From: Methyloversatilis discipulorum
Lineage (GTDB): Bacteria; Pseudomonadota; Gammaproteobacteria; Burkholderiales; Rhodocyclaceae
Length of the DNA: 64,000 bases
Assembly: GCF_000527135.1 (NCBI RefSeq)
Contig: NZ_AZUP01000001.1
Location: 1,302,001-1,366,000, forward strand
Reading direction: 5' to 3'
In this document: positions 48,921 through 56,604 of the stretch, in pieces
Layout of the letters: each line of letters opens with the position of its first letter
Numbering within the stretch: the first letter of the stretch is position 1
The notes under the pieces: model-generated
Database searches by the model: none
What the model saw: the letters and a program-made list of their open reading frames with translations, nothing else
What the model was told of the DNA's origin: nothing
Made by a program: the position numbers and the translations under genes

Positions 48921-50282
48921 ATGAGCACCTTCCGCAACCCCTTCGACCCCAATGTGAAACTGAATGGCTGCTCCTGCGGCCGCCACCACAGCCAGGCTGA
49001 ACACGACCAGGCCGAAGCGCTGTCCGAAGAGGCGATGCTGGACCGCGTGGTCGAAGGTGCGGTGATGCGCGCGCTGTTCCCGCACGACGAAACGCGGCGC
49101 AACTTCATCCGCGCGGTCGGCGCCAGCACGGCGATGGCGGCGATCTCGACCTTCCTGCCGCTGGGCACGGTGAAGGACGCCTTCGCCTCGCCCGGCCCGC
49201 TGGAAAAGACCAAGCTCAAGGTGGGCTTCATCCCGATCACCTGCGCCACGCCCATCATCATGGCGCACCCGCTGGGCTACTACTCGAAGCAGGGTCTCGA
49301 TGTGGAAGTGGTGAAGACCGCCGGCTGGGCGGTCATCCGCGACAAGTCGCTGGCCAAGGAATACGACGCCGCGCACATGCTGTCGCCGATGCCGCTGGCG
49401 ATCTCGATCGGCGCCGGCTCGAACCCCATCCCCTGGACCATGCCGGCGGTCGAGAACATCAACGGCCAGGCCATCACGCTGTCGGTCAAGCACAAGGACA
49501 AGCGCGACCCGAAGGGCTGGAAGGGCTTCAAGTTCGCGGTGCCCTTCGACTACTCGATGCACAACTACCTGCTGCGCTACTACCTCGCGGAGCACGGCCT
49601 CGACCCCGACACCGACGTGCAAATCCGTTCGGTGCCGCCGCCGGAAATGGTGGCCAACCTGCGCGCCGGCAACATCGACGGCTTCCTCGCTCCCGACCCG
49701 GTGAACCAGCGCGCCGTGTATGACGGCGTGGGCTTCATCCACACCCTCACCAAGGACATCTGGGAAGGCCACCCCTGCTGCGCCTTCGCCGCCAGCAAGG
49801 AGTTCGTCACGACCATGCCGAACACCTACAAGGCCCTGCTGCGCGCCATCATCACGGCCACCGCGACCGCCAGCAACCCGGCCAACCGCAAGCAGATCGC
49901 CGAGGCGATCGCGCCCGCCAACTACCTGAACCAGCCGGTCACCGTGGTCGAGCAGGTGCTTACCGGCACCTACGCCGACGGCCTGGGCGGCGTGCAGAAG
50001 GTGCCGGGCCGCATCGGCTTCGAGCCCTTCCCGTGGGAGTCGTTTGCCGTGTGGATCCTGACCCAGATGAAGCGCTGGGGCCAGATCAAGGGCGACGTCG
50101 ATTACCAGAAGGTAGCCAAGGAGGTGTTCCTCGCCACCGATGCCGCGGCGCTGATGAAGGAAGTCGGCCTGCCGGTGCCGAGCACGACGACCAAGAAGTT
50201 CTCGGTGATGAAGAAGGAATTCGACCCGGCCAAGCCGGAGGAATACCTCAACAGCTTCAAGATCCGGAAGGCTGCAGCATGA
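48921..50282 (+). CDS. NrtA/CmpA-type ABC transporter substrate-binding protein (Tat-exported)
   Basis: A 453-residue binding protein. Residues 17-23 read CSCGRHH, well before a twin-arginine signal at residues 59-60 (RRNFIRAVGAS) and its hydrophobic stretch. The mature part has LKVGFIPITCATPIIMAHP and GHPCCAFAASKEFV, typical of nitrate/bicarbonate/cyanate binders. The Cys/His stretch before the Tat motif is a striking N-terminal extension. It overlaps the permease gene by 4 bases (ATGA). Substrate most likely cyanate, given the downstream cyanase. Confidence 0.88.
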   Translation: MSTFRNPFDPNVKLNGCSCGRHHSQAEHDQAEALSEEAMLDRVVEGAVMRALFPHDETRRNFIRAVGASTAMAAISTFLPLGTVKDAFASPGPLEKTKLKVGFIPITCATPIIMAHPLGYYSKQGLDVEVVKTAGWAVIRDKSLAKEYDAAHMLSPMPLAISIGAGSNPIPWTMPAVENINGQAITLSVKHKDKRDPKGWKGFKFAVPFDYSMHNYLLRYYLAEHGLDPDTDVQIRSVPPPEMVANLRAGNIDGFLAPDPVNQRAVYDGVGFIHTLTKDIWEGHPCCAFAASKEFVTTMPNTYKALLRAIITATATASNPANRKQIAEAIAPANYLNQPVTVVEQVLTGTYADGLGGVQKVPGRIGFEPFPWESFAVWILTQMKRWGQIKGDVDYQKVAKEVFLATDAAALMKEVGLPVPSTTTKKFSVMKKEFDPAKPEEYLNSFKIRKAAA

Positions 50283-51130
50283 CGAGGAAACCCTGGCTGG
50301 CGCCGCTGCTGTCGGCGCTGTTCTTCGCGCTCTTCGTCGGCGCCTGGTATCTGGCGACCACCGCGTCGGCCGGCGGCGGTGGCGCCGCGCCGGCGATGGA
50401 CCCGGAGTACGCGGCGCTGATGGGCGCCCAGGCCCAGGCCGGCGGCCAGTCCGCCATGCCCGGCCCGGGCGAGGTCGCGGCCAAGATCTGGGAGCACGTG
50501 AGCGACCCCTTCTACGACCGCGGCACCAACGACAAGGGGCTGGGCATACAGATCGCCTACTCGATCGCCCGCGTGCTCGCCGGCTACCTGCTGGCGGCGC
50601 TGGTGGCGATCCCGCTGGGCTTCGTCATCGGCATGTCGCCGCTGATCTACAAGGCGCTCGACCCCTTCATCCAGATACTGAAGCCGATCTCGCCGCTGGC
50701 CTGGATGCCGCTCGCGCTTTACACGATCAAGGATTCGGGCATTTCCGCCATCTTCGTCATCTTCATCTGCTCGCTGTGGCCGATGCTGGTGAACACCGCC
50801 TTCGGCGTCGCCTCGGTGCGGCGCGAGTGGCTGAACGTGGCGCGCACGCTGGAAGTGAGCCCGCTGCGCAAGGCTTTCCAGGTCATCCTGCCAGCCGCCG
50901 CACCGACCATCCTGACCGGCATGCGCATTTCCATCGGCATCGCCTGGCTGGTCATCGTCGCCGCGGAAATGCTGGTGGGCGGCACCGGCATCGGCTACTT
51001 CGTCTGGAACGAGTGGAACAACCTGTCGATCACCAACATCATCACCGCCATCCTGCTGATCGGCCTGGTGGGCATGCTGCTCGATCACCTGCTGGCCTGG
51101 GTGGCACGCGCGATTTCGTGGAGGGAATGA
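50279..51130 (+). CDS. ABC transporter permease (NrtB/CynB/SsuC-like)
   Basis: A 283-residue inner-membrane permease with about six helices and the cytoplasmic EAA-type loop near EWLNVARTLEVSPLRKAFQVILPAAAP. Short periplasmic insertion rich in Gly/Ala after the first helix (residues 32-60). Works with the neighbouring binding protein and ATPase as a nitrogen-compound importer. Confidence 0.9.
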   Translation: MTRKPWLAPLLSALFFALFVGAWYLATTASAGGGGAAPAMDPEYAALMGAQAQAGGQSAMPGPGEVAAKIWEHVSDPFYDRGTNDKGLGIQIAYSIARVLAGYLLAALVAIPLGFVIGMSPLIYKALDPFIQILKPISPLAWMPLALYTIKDSGISAIFVIFICSLWPMLVNTAFGVASVRREWLNVARTLEVSPLRKAFQVILPAAAPTILTGMRISIGIAWLVIVAAEMLVGGTGIGYFVWNEWNNLSITNIITAILLIGLVGMLLDHLLAWVARAISWRE

Positions 51131-51132
51131 AT

Positions 51133-52110
51133 ATGAGCGCAGCCCTCGCACCCGTCGTCCCCCTGAAGACGCAGACCCGCGACCCGGTGGATATCGCACC
51201 GCCGCCCGAGTCCGGGTCGTCCGCAGAGAAAAAAGGCCCCATCACAATGAGCACCCAACCCTTCCTCAAGGTCGAGGGCCTGAAGCGGCAGTTTGCGCAG
51301 CCGGGCAACCCCGACCCCGCACCGGTGTTCGAAGACGTGCATTTCGGCATCGAGCGCGGCCAGTTCGTCTGCGTGCTCGGCCACTCCGGCTGCGGCAAGA
51401 CCACCATCCTGAACATCCTCGCCGGGCTGGACGAAGCCAGCGCCGGCCACGTCATCATGGACGGCCGCGAAGTGCGCGGTCCCTCACTCGATCGCGGCGT
51501 CGTGTTCCAGGGCCACGCGCTGATGCCCTGGCTCAGCGCGCTGAAGAACGTCGAGTTCGCGGTGCGCAGCCGTCATCCGGACTGGAAGGCGCATCAGGTG
51601 CGCGAGCACGCGGTGAAATACCTCGAACTGGTGCACCTCGGCCACGCGCTCGACAAGAAGCCGGCCGAGCTGTCCGGCGGCATGAAGCAGCGCGTCGGCA
51701 TCGCCCGCGCCTTCTCGATCGAACCGAAGATGCTGCTGCTGGACGAGCCCTTCGGCGCACTCGACGCGCTCACCCGCGGCAGCATCCAGGACGAGCTGAT
51801 CGGCATCGTCGAAGCCACGCAGCAGACCGTGTTCATGATCACCCACGACGTCGACGAAGCCATCCTGCTGGCTGACCGCATCGTGCTGATGACCAACGGC
51901 CCGCGCGCCAAGATCGCCGAAATCGTCGTCAATCCGCTGGCCCGGCCGCGCGTGCGCGAAACCCTGCACCAGCAACCCGCCTTCTACACGCTGCGCAATC
52001 ACCTCGTCGATTTCCTGGTGAAGCGCTCGCGCGAATTCCAGCCCGGCCCCGGCTGGGACGCGAAGAACCCGCCTCTCGTCCACCCCGGCCAATCCAGCCA
52101 ACCCGCCTGA
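51133..52110 (+). CDS. ABC transporter ATP-binding protein (NrtD/CynD-like)
   Basis: A 325-residue ATPase: Walker A LGHSGCGKTTIL, Q-loop VFQGHALMPWL, signature ELSGGMKQRVGIARAF, Walker B MLLLDEPFGALD, H-loop ITHDVDEAI. The start at 51133 is preceded at 8 bases by GGAGG; another in-frame start at 51247 would begin directly at the ATPase domain, so the first ~38 residues are less certain. It is 2 bases beyond the permease stop and 23 bases before cynS. Confidence 0.92.
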   Translation: MSAALAPVVPLKTQTRDPVDIAPPPESGSSAEKKGPITMSTQPFLKVEGLKRQFAQPGNPDPAPVFEDVHFGIERGQFVCVLGHSGCGKTTILNILAGLDEASAGHVIMDGREVRGPSLDRGVVFQGHALMPWLSALKNVEFAVRSRHPDWKAHQVREHAVKYLELVHLGHALDKKPAELSGGMKQRVGIARAFSIEPKMLLLDEPFGALDALTRGSIQDELIGIVEATQQTVFMITHDVDEAILLADRIVLMTNGPRAKIAEIVVNPLARPRVRETLHQQPAFYTLRNHLVDFLVKRSREFQPGPGWDAKNPPLVHPGQSSQPA

Positions 52111-52133
52111 ACACCACCTCAAAGGAGACTCAC

Positions 52134-52577
52134 ATGAAACGCGAAGACGTCACCGATCTCATCGTCGAACGCAAGGTTGCCAAGGGCCTCAAGTGGGCCG
52201 ACCTCGCCAAGGCCATCGGCCTCAGCAAGGAATGGGTCACCGCCGGCCTGCTCGGCCAGATGACCTTCACCGCCGAACAGGCCAAGACCATCGGCGAAAT
52301 GCTGGACCTGCCGGAAGAAGCCGTCACCCAGCTCCAGGTCGTGCCGTACAAGGGCTCACTGCCCACCGCCGTGCCCACCGACCCGCTGATCTACCGCTTC
52401 TACGAACTGATCAATGTGTACGGCACCACCTTCAAGGCACTCATCCATGAAGAATTCGGCGACGGCATCATGAGCGCGATCGACTTCAAGATGGACCTGG
52501 CGCGCGAAGCGAACCCGGCGGGGGACCGCGTGAGCATTACGATGAGTGGGAAGTTCCTGCCGTACAAGACGTACTGA
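52134..52577 (+). CDS. cynS: Cyanate hydratase (cyanase)
   Basis: A 147-residue cyanase that converts cyanate and bicarbonate to ammonia and carbon dioxide. An N-terminal helical DNA-binding-like domain and the catalytic region with Arg and Glu in YRFYELINVYG and Ser in MSAIDF are conserved, as is the C-terminal SGKFLPYKTY. It ends an operon with an NrtABD-like transporter, so imported cyanate would be used as nitrogen source or detoxified. Terminator follows at 52630. Confidence 0.97.
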   Translation: MKREDVTDLIVERKVAKGLKWADLAKAIGLSKEWVTAGLLGQMTFTAEQAKTIGEMLDLPEEAVTQLQVVPYKGSLPTAVPTDPLIYRFYELINVYGTTFKALIHEEFGDGIMSAIDFKMDLAREANPAGDRVSITMSGKFLPYKTY

Positions 52578-52629
52578 AGGTACTGATGCGAAGTGCTTGA
52601 CCGGCGCGGCACGCGCTGGTCATATGGAA

Positions 52630-52663
52630 GCCGCATGTTCCCGGAAGGGCATGCGGCTTTTTT
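52630..52663 (+). terminator. Intrinsic terminator after cynS
   Basis: GCCGCATG and CATGCGGC form an 8-bp stem around TTCCCGGAAGGG, followed by six T. The AT-rich island begins right after it. Confidence 0.9.
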
Positions 52664-52776
52664 ATGCCCACGACGTCCACTATCAAATTTCATCCCTCGC
52701 TCAAATTCACGTCAAGGATCCACAGAATTTGAAACACCAAAAAAAATCTCACAGACATATTTAGCCAGAGGAAAAA

Positions 52777-53421
52777 ATGGAAACCTGGAAAATCGAAAAA
52801 TTAAAAAACATTAGTGATGAAGTGGGCGCTCTCCACCCATTGCTGCGAGCCGTCTTTTCAACCGATAAGACCATTACTCGGCTGGAGTACACTCACGGCC
52901 AAAGCGAAATGGGAGCAGATTTTATTCTTGCAAGACTTGACCCAACACTCGGGGATGAAAACTACGTTGGCGTAATTGCAAAATGCGGGAGCATAAAACA
53001 AGACCACACCGACATCCGAAGACAAATAGAAGAATGCGCCGTCGAACGATATTTTGACGGAGGAAAAAGAAAAATATACCTTAACGAAATATGGATAGTA
53101 TGCAACGGAGCAGTATCACACGGAGCAGAAAGAAAAATCCACGAGGACTACAAGAACAGAAACATTAAATTCATAGACATTGATCGACTCGCCGCCCTCG
53201 TTGATCAAAACTACCCACACTTTTGGAATGAAATACCAACCAATCTCGGGCTTTATCTTCAAAATGCACTCATAGAAACGACAAAGGCGGAGTCATACAA
53301 CACACTGGGGGCAAACTCAGTAGCAATCGAGGTAACTCAAGAACTTTACGAAATTGAGCAAACCCAGTCCGGAAGTAAAGTCGTAAGGTACAAAAAATCC
53401 CTCCATTACTCTTTAGAGTAG
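52777..53421 (+). CDS. PD-(D/E)XK nuclease-like domain protein (5' part of an amber-split gene)
   Basis: A 214-residue, AT-rich gene product. The segment SEMGADFILARL (Glu44, Asp48) followed by YVGVIAKCG (Lys69) matches the D...xK core of Mrr-like PD-(D/E)XK nucleases, although the residue two before the Lys is Ile rather than Gln or Glu. The frame stays open after the TAG at 53419-53421, directly into a NACHT P-loop. The domain order nuclease-NACHT is that of STAND antiphage proteins, so this may be only the first domain of one 763-residue protein. Codon usage and base composition differ clearly from all neighbours, a sign of transfer. Confidence 0.75.
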   Translation: METWKIEKLKNISDEVGALHPLLRAVFSTDKTITRLEYTHGQSEMGADFILARLDPTLGDENYVGVIAKCGSIKQDHTDIRRQIEECAVERYFDGGKRKIYLNEIWIVCNGAVSHGAERKIHEDYKNRNIKFIDIDRLAALVDQNYPHFWNEIPTNLGLYLQNALIETTKAESYNTLGANSVAIEVTQELYEIEQTQSGSKVVRYKKSLHYSLE

Positions 53422-53460
53422 GCGCTGAAAAAGCATCGGTTCATTCTTATCGAAGGAGGA

Positions 53461-55068
53461 ATGGGCTCCGGAAAAACAACGCTCCTTCGCCGCTACGTAA
53501 AATCTCTTTGTGACCCAGCGACCTTTCAGCGCGAACAGACACTACCCAGGTTAGTCCATTTCTCTGAAGTCGCTGACGACATCGAGAAAAAAATCGCTCA
53601 TCTATTAGAGGAAATGAATTCGATTCACGCCCCAACAGCCGAAAAAAAGATTCTGCTCATACTCGACGGGATAGATGAGGTTAGAGAAGCAACAGAGAAA
53701 TCGCTCGTTTGCATGACGAGAACACTTTCCAACATCGTTCAATCGAATCTAAATCTTACGATTGTATTAAGCTCTCGACCCGTATGGACAATCGAAGAGG
53801 GAGAAGAAATCCTTAAGCACGTAGTGCGCTTCAGAATACTCCCACTCTCACTCGAGCAAATATACAAAGTTGTTCAAAACAACTGCGCGTCACTCGGAAT
53901 TAGTGAAAAACTCCGAGGGGACCTAGCAAAGTCCACTCTAATAAAAGCGCTTCCCAGAACACCGATGAGCGCAATACTTCTCACGCGGGTACTAACTGCC
54001 AACGCAAAAGAGATCCCACAAACACTACCTGAGTTGTATTCGAAGTATGTTGAATTGGCGCTCGGTCGCTGGGATATCGGAAAAGGCCTAATGACCGAGC
54101 GTGAATATCCCGTCGTCGTCGCGGTACTATCAAGAGTCGCGAAGTACATGCTCGACAATGAACTACAAGAGATCGCAGTAAATGAGGTCCTTGGAATGCT
54201 CGGGGAGTACACAAAAACCCGAGAGGGATTACCTTCCGCGCCTTTGATATTTGAGCGAATATCTGCGCGCTCCGAAGTTGTGGTAATTAATCACGATAGA
54301 CAAACATTCAGCTTTCGGCATAAAAGCTTGGCAGAGTACTTACTCGCCCTACATCAAAAGGAATATCACGGGCGCAACGCACCTTTCACCAACCCCTTCG
54401 CAGGCTATTGGCTCGGCGTGGAGTATTTTTACCTTGGGCTAATACAAGACGCAGGAAAGCGCATAGACAAACTATCGGCACTGCAACTCGATACCGAGCG
54501 AGAAAAAATGCTAAGACTTCTAAATTTCGGAAATCTTATGCTATCCGCGTATCAAACTGAATATGAGCATATAGAGAAGTCCGTCTACCACGTATTTATA
54601 GAGATGGCAAAGCACTTTCTTGGCGTCAAGTCCGGAGAGATAAAATCATCCTTATCCAGACTCCCCGAACTGCAGTTCTTCGCAACCCTCAGTTACGTTT
54701 TAAAAGAGAGCTTTGAGTATCAATATTTCCGTAAAGCCTTGGAGACCGCGCAAATTCAGTGCCAGTGTGACTTGACCCTTAGCACGGACGAACGGACTAT
54801 CGCTAGCTTCTTCATCGACGCTGTTCGAGCGGGCCTCAAAGACCCAGATACATTTACATTTCTCGCAAGGCAGGATCTTGGAGAGTTACCATGGGTAGTC
54901 AAGCTCGGAGTCCAACATGTTGCCGAGGAAAGCAAAATAAAACTCGATCACGTGGGGCGACTAATCAAGCGAGTTTCAAAATCTCGAAAAGGCAACCCTA
55001 ACCTTCAAAAATACATAAGAGAGCTTTACTCTGGTTCCATGGATTCGAACTCACCAAAGCTGATATAG
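53461..55068 (+). CDS. NACHT-type STAND NTPase (3' part of an amber-split gene)
   Basis: The 535 residues from the first ATG hold a NACHT NTPase. The P-loop reads GGMGSGKTTLLRR; its preceding strand RFILIEGG lies upstream of this ATG. Walker B is ILLILDGIDEV, then VLSSRPVW, the sensor motif, and later FRHKSLAEYLLALH, the conserved winged-helix motif of NACHT proteins. The C-terminal ~230 residues are helical and could be the ligand sensor. No ATG, GTG or TTG exists between the amber codon and 53461, so translation from this ATG would lack the P-loop beta strand. Function as a defence sensor is inferred from domain type. It could be a decayed gene, or be made by amber readthrough. Confidence 0.78.
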   Translation: MGSGKTTLLRRYVKSLCDPATFQREQTLPRLVHFSEVADDIEKKIAHLLEEMNSIHAPTAEKKILLILDGIDEVREATEKSLVCMTRTLSNIVQSNLNLTIVLSSRPVWTIEEGEEILKHVVRFRILPLSLEQIYKVVQNNCASLGISEKLRGDLAKSTLIKALPRTPMSAILLTRVLTANAKEIPQTLPELYSKYVELALGRWDIGKGLMTEREYPVVVAVLSRVAKYMLDNELQEIAVNEVLGMLGEYTKTREGLPSAPLIFERISARSEVVVINHDRQTFSFRHKSLAEYLLALHQKEYHGRNAPFTNPFAGYWLGVEYFYLGLIQDAGKRIDKLSALQLDTEREKMLRLLNFGNLMLSAYQTEYEHIEKSVYHVFIEMAKHFLGVKSGEIKSSLSRLPELQFFATLSYVLKESFEYQYFRKALETAQIQCQCDLTLSTDERTIASFFIDAVRAGLKDPDTFTFLARQDLGELPWVVKLGVQHVAEESKIKLDHVGRLIKRVSKSRKGNPNLQKYIRELYSGSMDSNSPKLI

Positions 55069-55114
55069 AAAGGAAGTTAACACCAATAGGGGGGTGGTAA
55101 TAGTAAACAATAGG

Positions 55115-55250
55115 GGACGCAGCAATATTTACTGGGATCCTCGCGGGCTTTGCCCGAAAGCTTTCCCACGCGCAGGCATCAAGAGCGTCAGGGCTGATAT
55201 GGCGGACGCAGCAACATTCCCAAAGCAGGATTCGCCCGTTTTTCGGGCAA
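55115..55250. repeat. Direct repeat and small hairpins at the end of the AT-rich island
   Basis: GGACGCAGCAATATT (55115-55129) recurs with one mismatch at 55204-55218. Two small hairpins with GCCCG/CGGGC stems lie at about 55148-55160 and 55233-55250. Base composition changes from AT-rich to GC-rich within this stretch, so it marks the insertion boundary. No integrase or transposase gene is nearby. Confidence 0.5.
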
Positions 55251-55274
55251 CACAGGACCCGCGCGCTCTCCGAC

Positions 55275-55315
55275 TTGACCGCCGCCGAACCAAGGCATAT
55301 GTTTTGCCATATGCC
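55275..55315 (+). promoter_or_regulatory. vapBC promoter with palindromic operator
   Basis: TTGACC (55275-55280), a 17-bp spacer and TATGTT (55298-55303) form a good sigma-70 promoter. GGCATATG (55294-55301), six bases, CATATGCC (55308-55315) form a perfect 8-bp inverted repeat over the -10 box. This is the usual place for VapB/VapBC autorepression. Confidence 0.78.
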
Positions 55316-55336
55316 AACCAGACCCCAGGATCGATC

Positions 55337-55570
55337 ATGATCGAACGCCACGCCTCACTGTTCCGTAACGGCCGCAATCAGGCGGTACGCATCCCTCGAG
55401 AGTTCGAACTTGAAGGTGCCGAGGTGCTGATCCGGAAGGAAGGCGACAGCCTCATCCTCACGCCCATCCGCAAGAACCGCCTTCTCGACCTTCTGGCTTC
55501 GTGGGCGCCGCTGGACGAAGGTCTGCCCGAGGTGGAAGACCTGCCGCCCCAGGAACGGGCCGATTTCTGA
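55337..55570 (+). CDS. vapB: VapB-type antitoxin
   Basis: A 77-residue antitoxin with an N-terminal AbrB/MazE-like swapped-hairpin DNA-binding domain (SLFRNGRNQAVRIPREFELEG) and an acidic C-terminal tail (LDEGLPEVEDLPPQE) that would block the toxin. It starts at 55337 with the operator just upstream and overlaps vapC by one base (TGATG). Confidence 0.9.
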   Translation: MIERHASLFRNGRNQAVRIPREFELEGAEVLIRKEGDSLILTPIRKNRLLDLLASWAPLDEGLPEVEDLPPQERADF

Positions 55571-55992
55571 TGGCGCAACCGCTCTGGATGCTGGATACCA
55601 ACGCACTGTCCGAACTGATCCGCGACCCGCGTGGCCCGGTGATGCAGCGCCTCTCCGATGTGGCGCCAGACGTGGTGTGCACCAGCATCGTGGTGGCCTG
55701 CGAGTTGCGCTTCGGCGCACAACGAAAGGGCTCTGCAGTACTGACCGAACGTGTGGATGCACTGCTGGATGCAATGGTGGTGCTGCCCCTCGACGAGCCG
55801 GCGGACGCGCACTATGCGGACATCCGCGCCACGCTTGAGCGTGCCGGCACCCCGATAGGCAGCCATGACATGCTGATTGCGGCACATGCCAGATCACGTG
55901 CGCTGACGCTGGTGACGCATAACCTGCGCGAGTTCCAGCGCGTGCCCGGGCTGAAGGTGGAAGACTGGCTTGCGCCATCGCCCGCGACATGA
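55570..55992 (+). CDS. vapC: VapC-type PIN-domain ribonuclease toxin
   Basis: A 140-residue PIN-domain toxin. Active-site acidic residues appear in WMLDTNALSEL (Asp), VACELRFGA (Glu) and GSHDMLIAAHA (Asp); the fourth position reads THNLREF with Asn, as is common in this subfamily. VapC toxins cut tRNA or rRNA when freed from VapB. Coupled to vapB. It sits beside the NACHT island and may have arrived with it or independently; its base composition is host-like. Confidence 0.92.
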   Translation: MAQPLWMLDTNALSELIRDPRGPVMQRLSDVAPDVVCTSIVVACELRFGAQRKGSAVLTERVDALLDAMVVLPLDEPADAHYADIRATLERAGTPIGSHDMLIAAHARSRALTLVTHNLREFQRVPGLKVEDWLAPSPAT

Positions 55993-56142
55993 GCACCGAT
56001 GTCCCGTACCCCGCCGTCCTTGCCTCGGATCAATCAGCCAGGGAAACGTCGGTCGGCATGTCGTCTCGCACCCATCAGGATTGCTGACAAGAAAACAGAG
56101 GGCCGAACATGGCAATCGGCCCCCTCAGAAGAGGAGTTGTCG

Positions 56143-56469
56143 ATGAGCTACAGTTTTCCGGCCGAAAGATTCGCCGTCGCCCGTGATGCATTGATGCAGC
56201 CGCACCCGGACGGTCAGCATGCAGCGCTGGAAATGGCGCTGATCGAGTGTCGTATCGGCCTGCACCGGATGAACCGCTCGAAGCTGGATTCAACCATCCG
56301 CTCGCGACTCTTCAGGCTCGAAGGCTTCATGGATTCAACGGGCTTCTCCGCCGTCGATGGCGACAGCGCCTGGACGGTGCGGCTGAAAGGCCTGTCCGAT
56401 GAGGAGAGGTCGGAAATATTCCGCCTGGTGGATGGACTGGCGAACTTCTTCGCCAGCGAGGAAGCTTAG
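56143..56469 (+). CDS. Hypothetical protein
   Basis: A 108-residue soluble protein, mostly helical with regular spacing of hydrophobic residues (SEEARF-like start, LEMALIECRIGLHRMNRSKL, SDEERSEIFRLVDGLANFF). No family recognised. Preceded by the strong ribosome site GAAGAGGAG. It lies 150 bases after vapC in the same direction; whether it belongs to that operon is unknown. Confidence 0.6.
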   Translation: MSYSFPAERFAVARDALMQPHPDGQHAALEMALIECRIGLHRMNRSKLDSTIRSRLFRLEGFMDSTGFSAVDGDSAWTVRLKGLSDEERSEIFRLVDGLANFFASEEA

Positions 56470-56604
56470 CGACCGCTGTCGGGCGCGCCGCGTCAGGACC
56501 GGGCAGACGGACAGAGGCCGAGAAGCAGGCGCCACGGCGGACAGATGACGCCTTCGGCCCGCGCCCCGGTTTTCCGTCGCCGATTCCCAAGCCGTTTTCC
56601 TCCG

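Noticed and set aside
53449..53466. GAAGGAGGA ATG at 53461 as a genuine start for the NACHT protein
   Set aside because: The ribosome-site-like bases encode the Glu-Gly-Gly of the P-loop, are only one base from the ATG, and starting there would remove the first strand of the NTPase fold.
55999..56142. Longer N-terminus for the 108-residue protein
   Set aside because: The extra residues are unstructured and the strong ribosome site GAAGAGGAG stands before the ATG at 56143.
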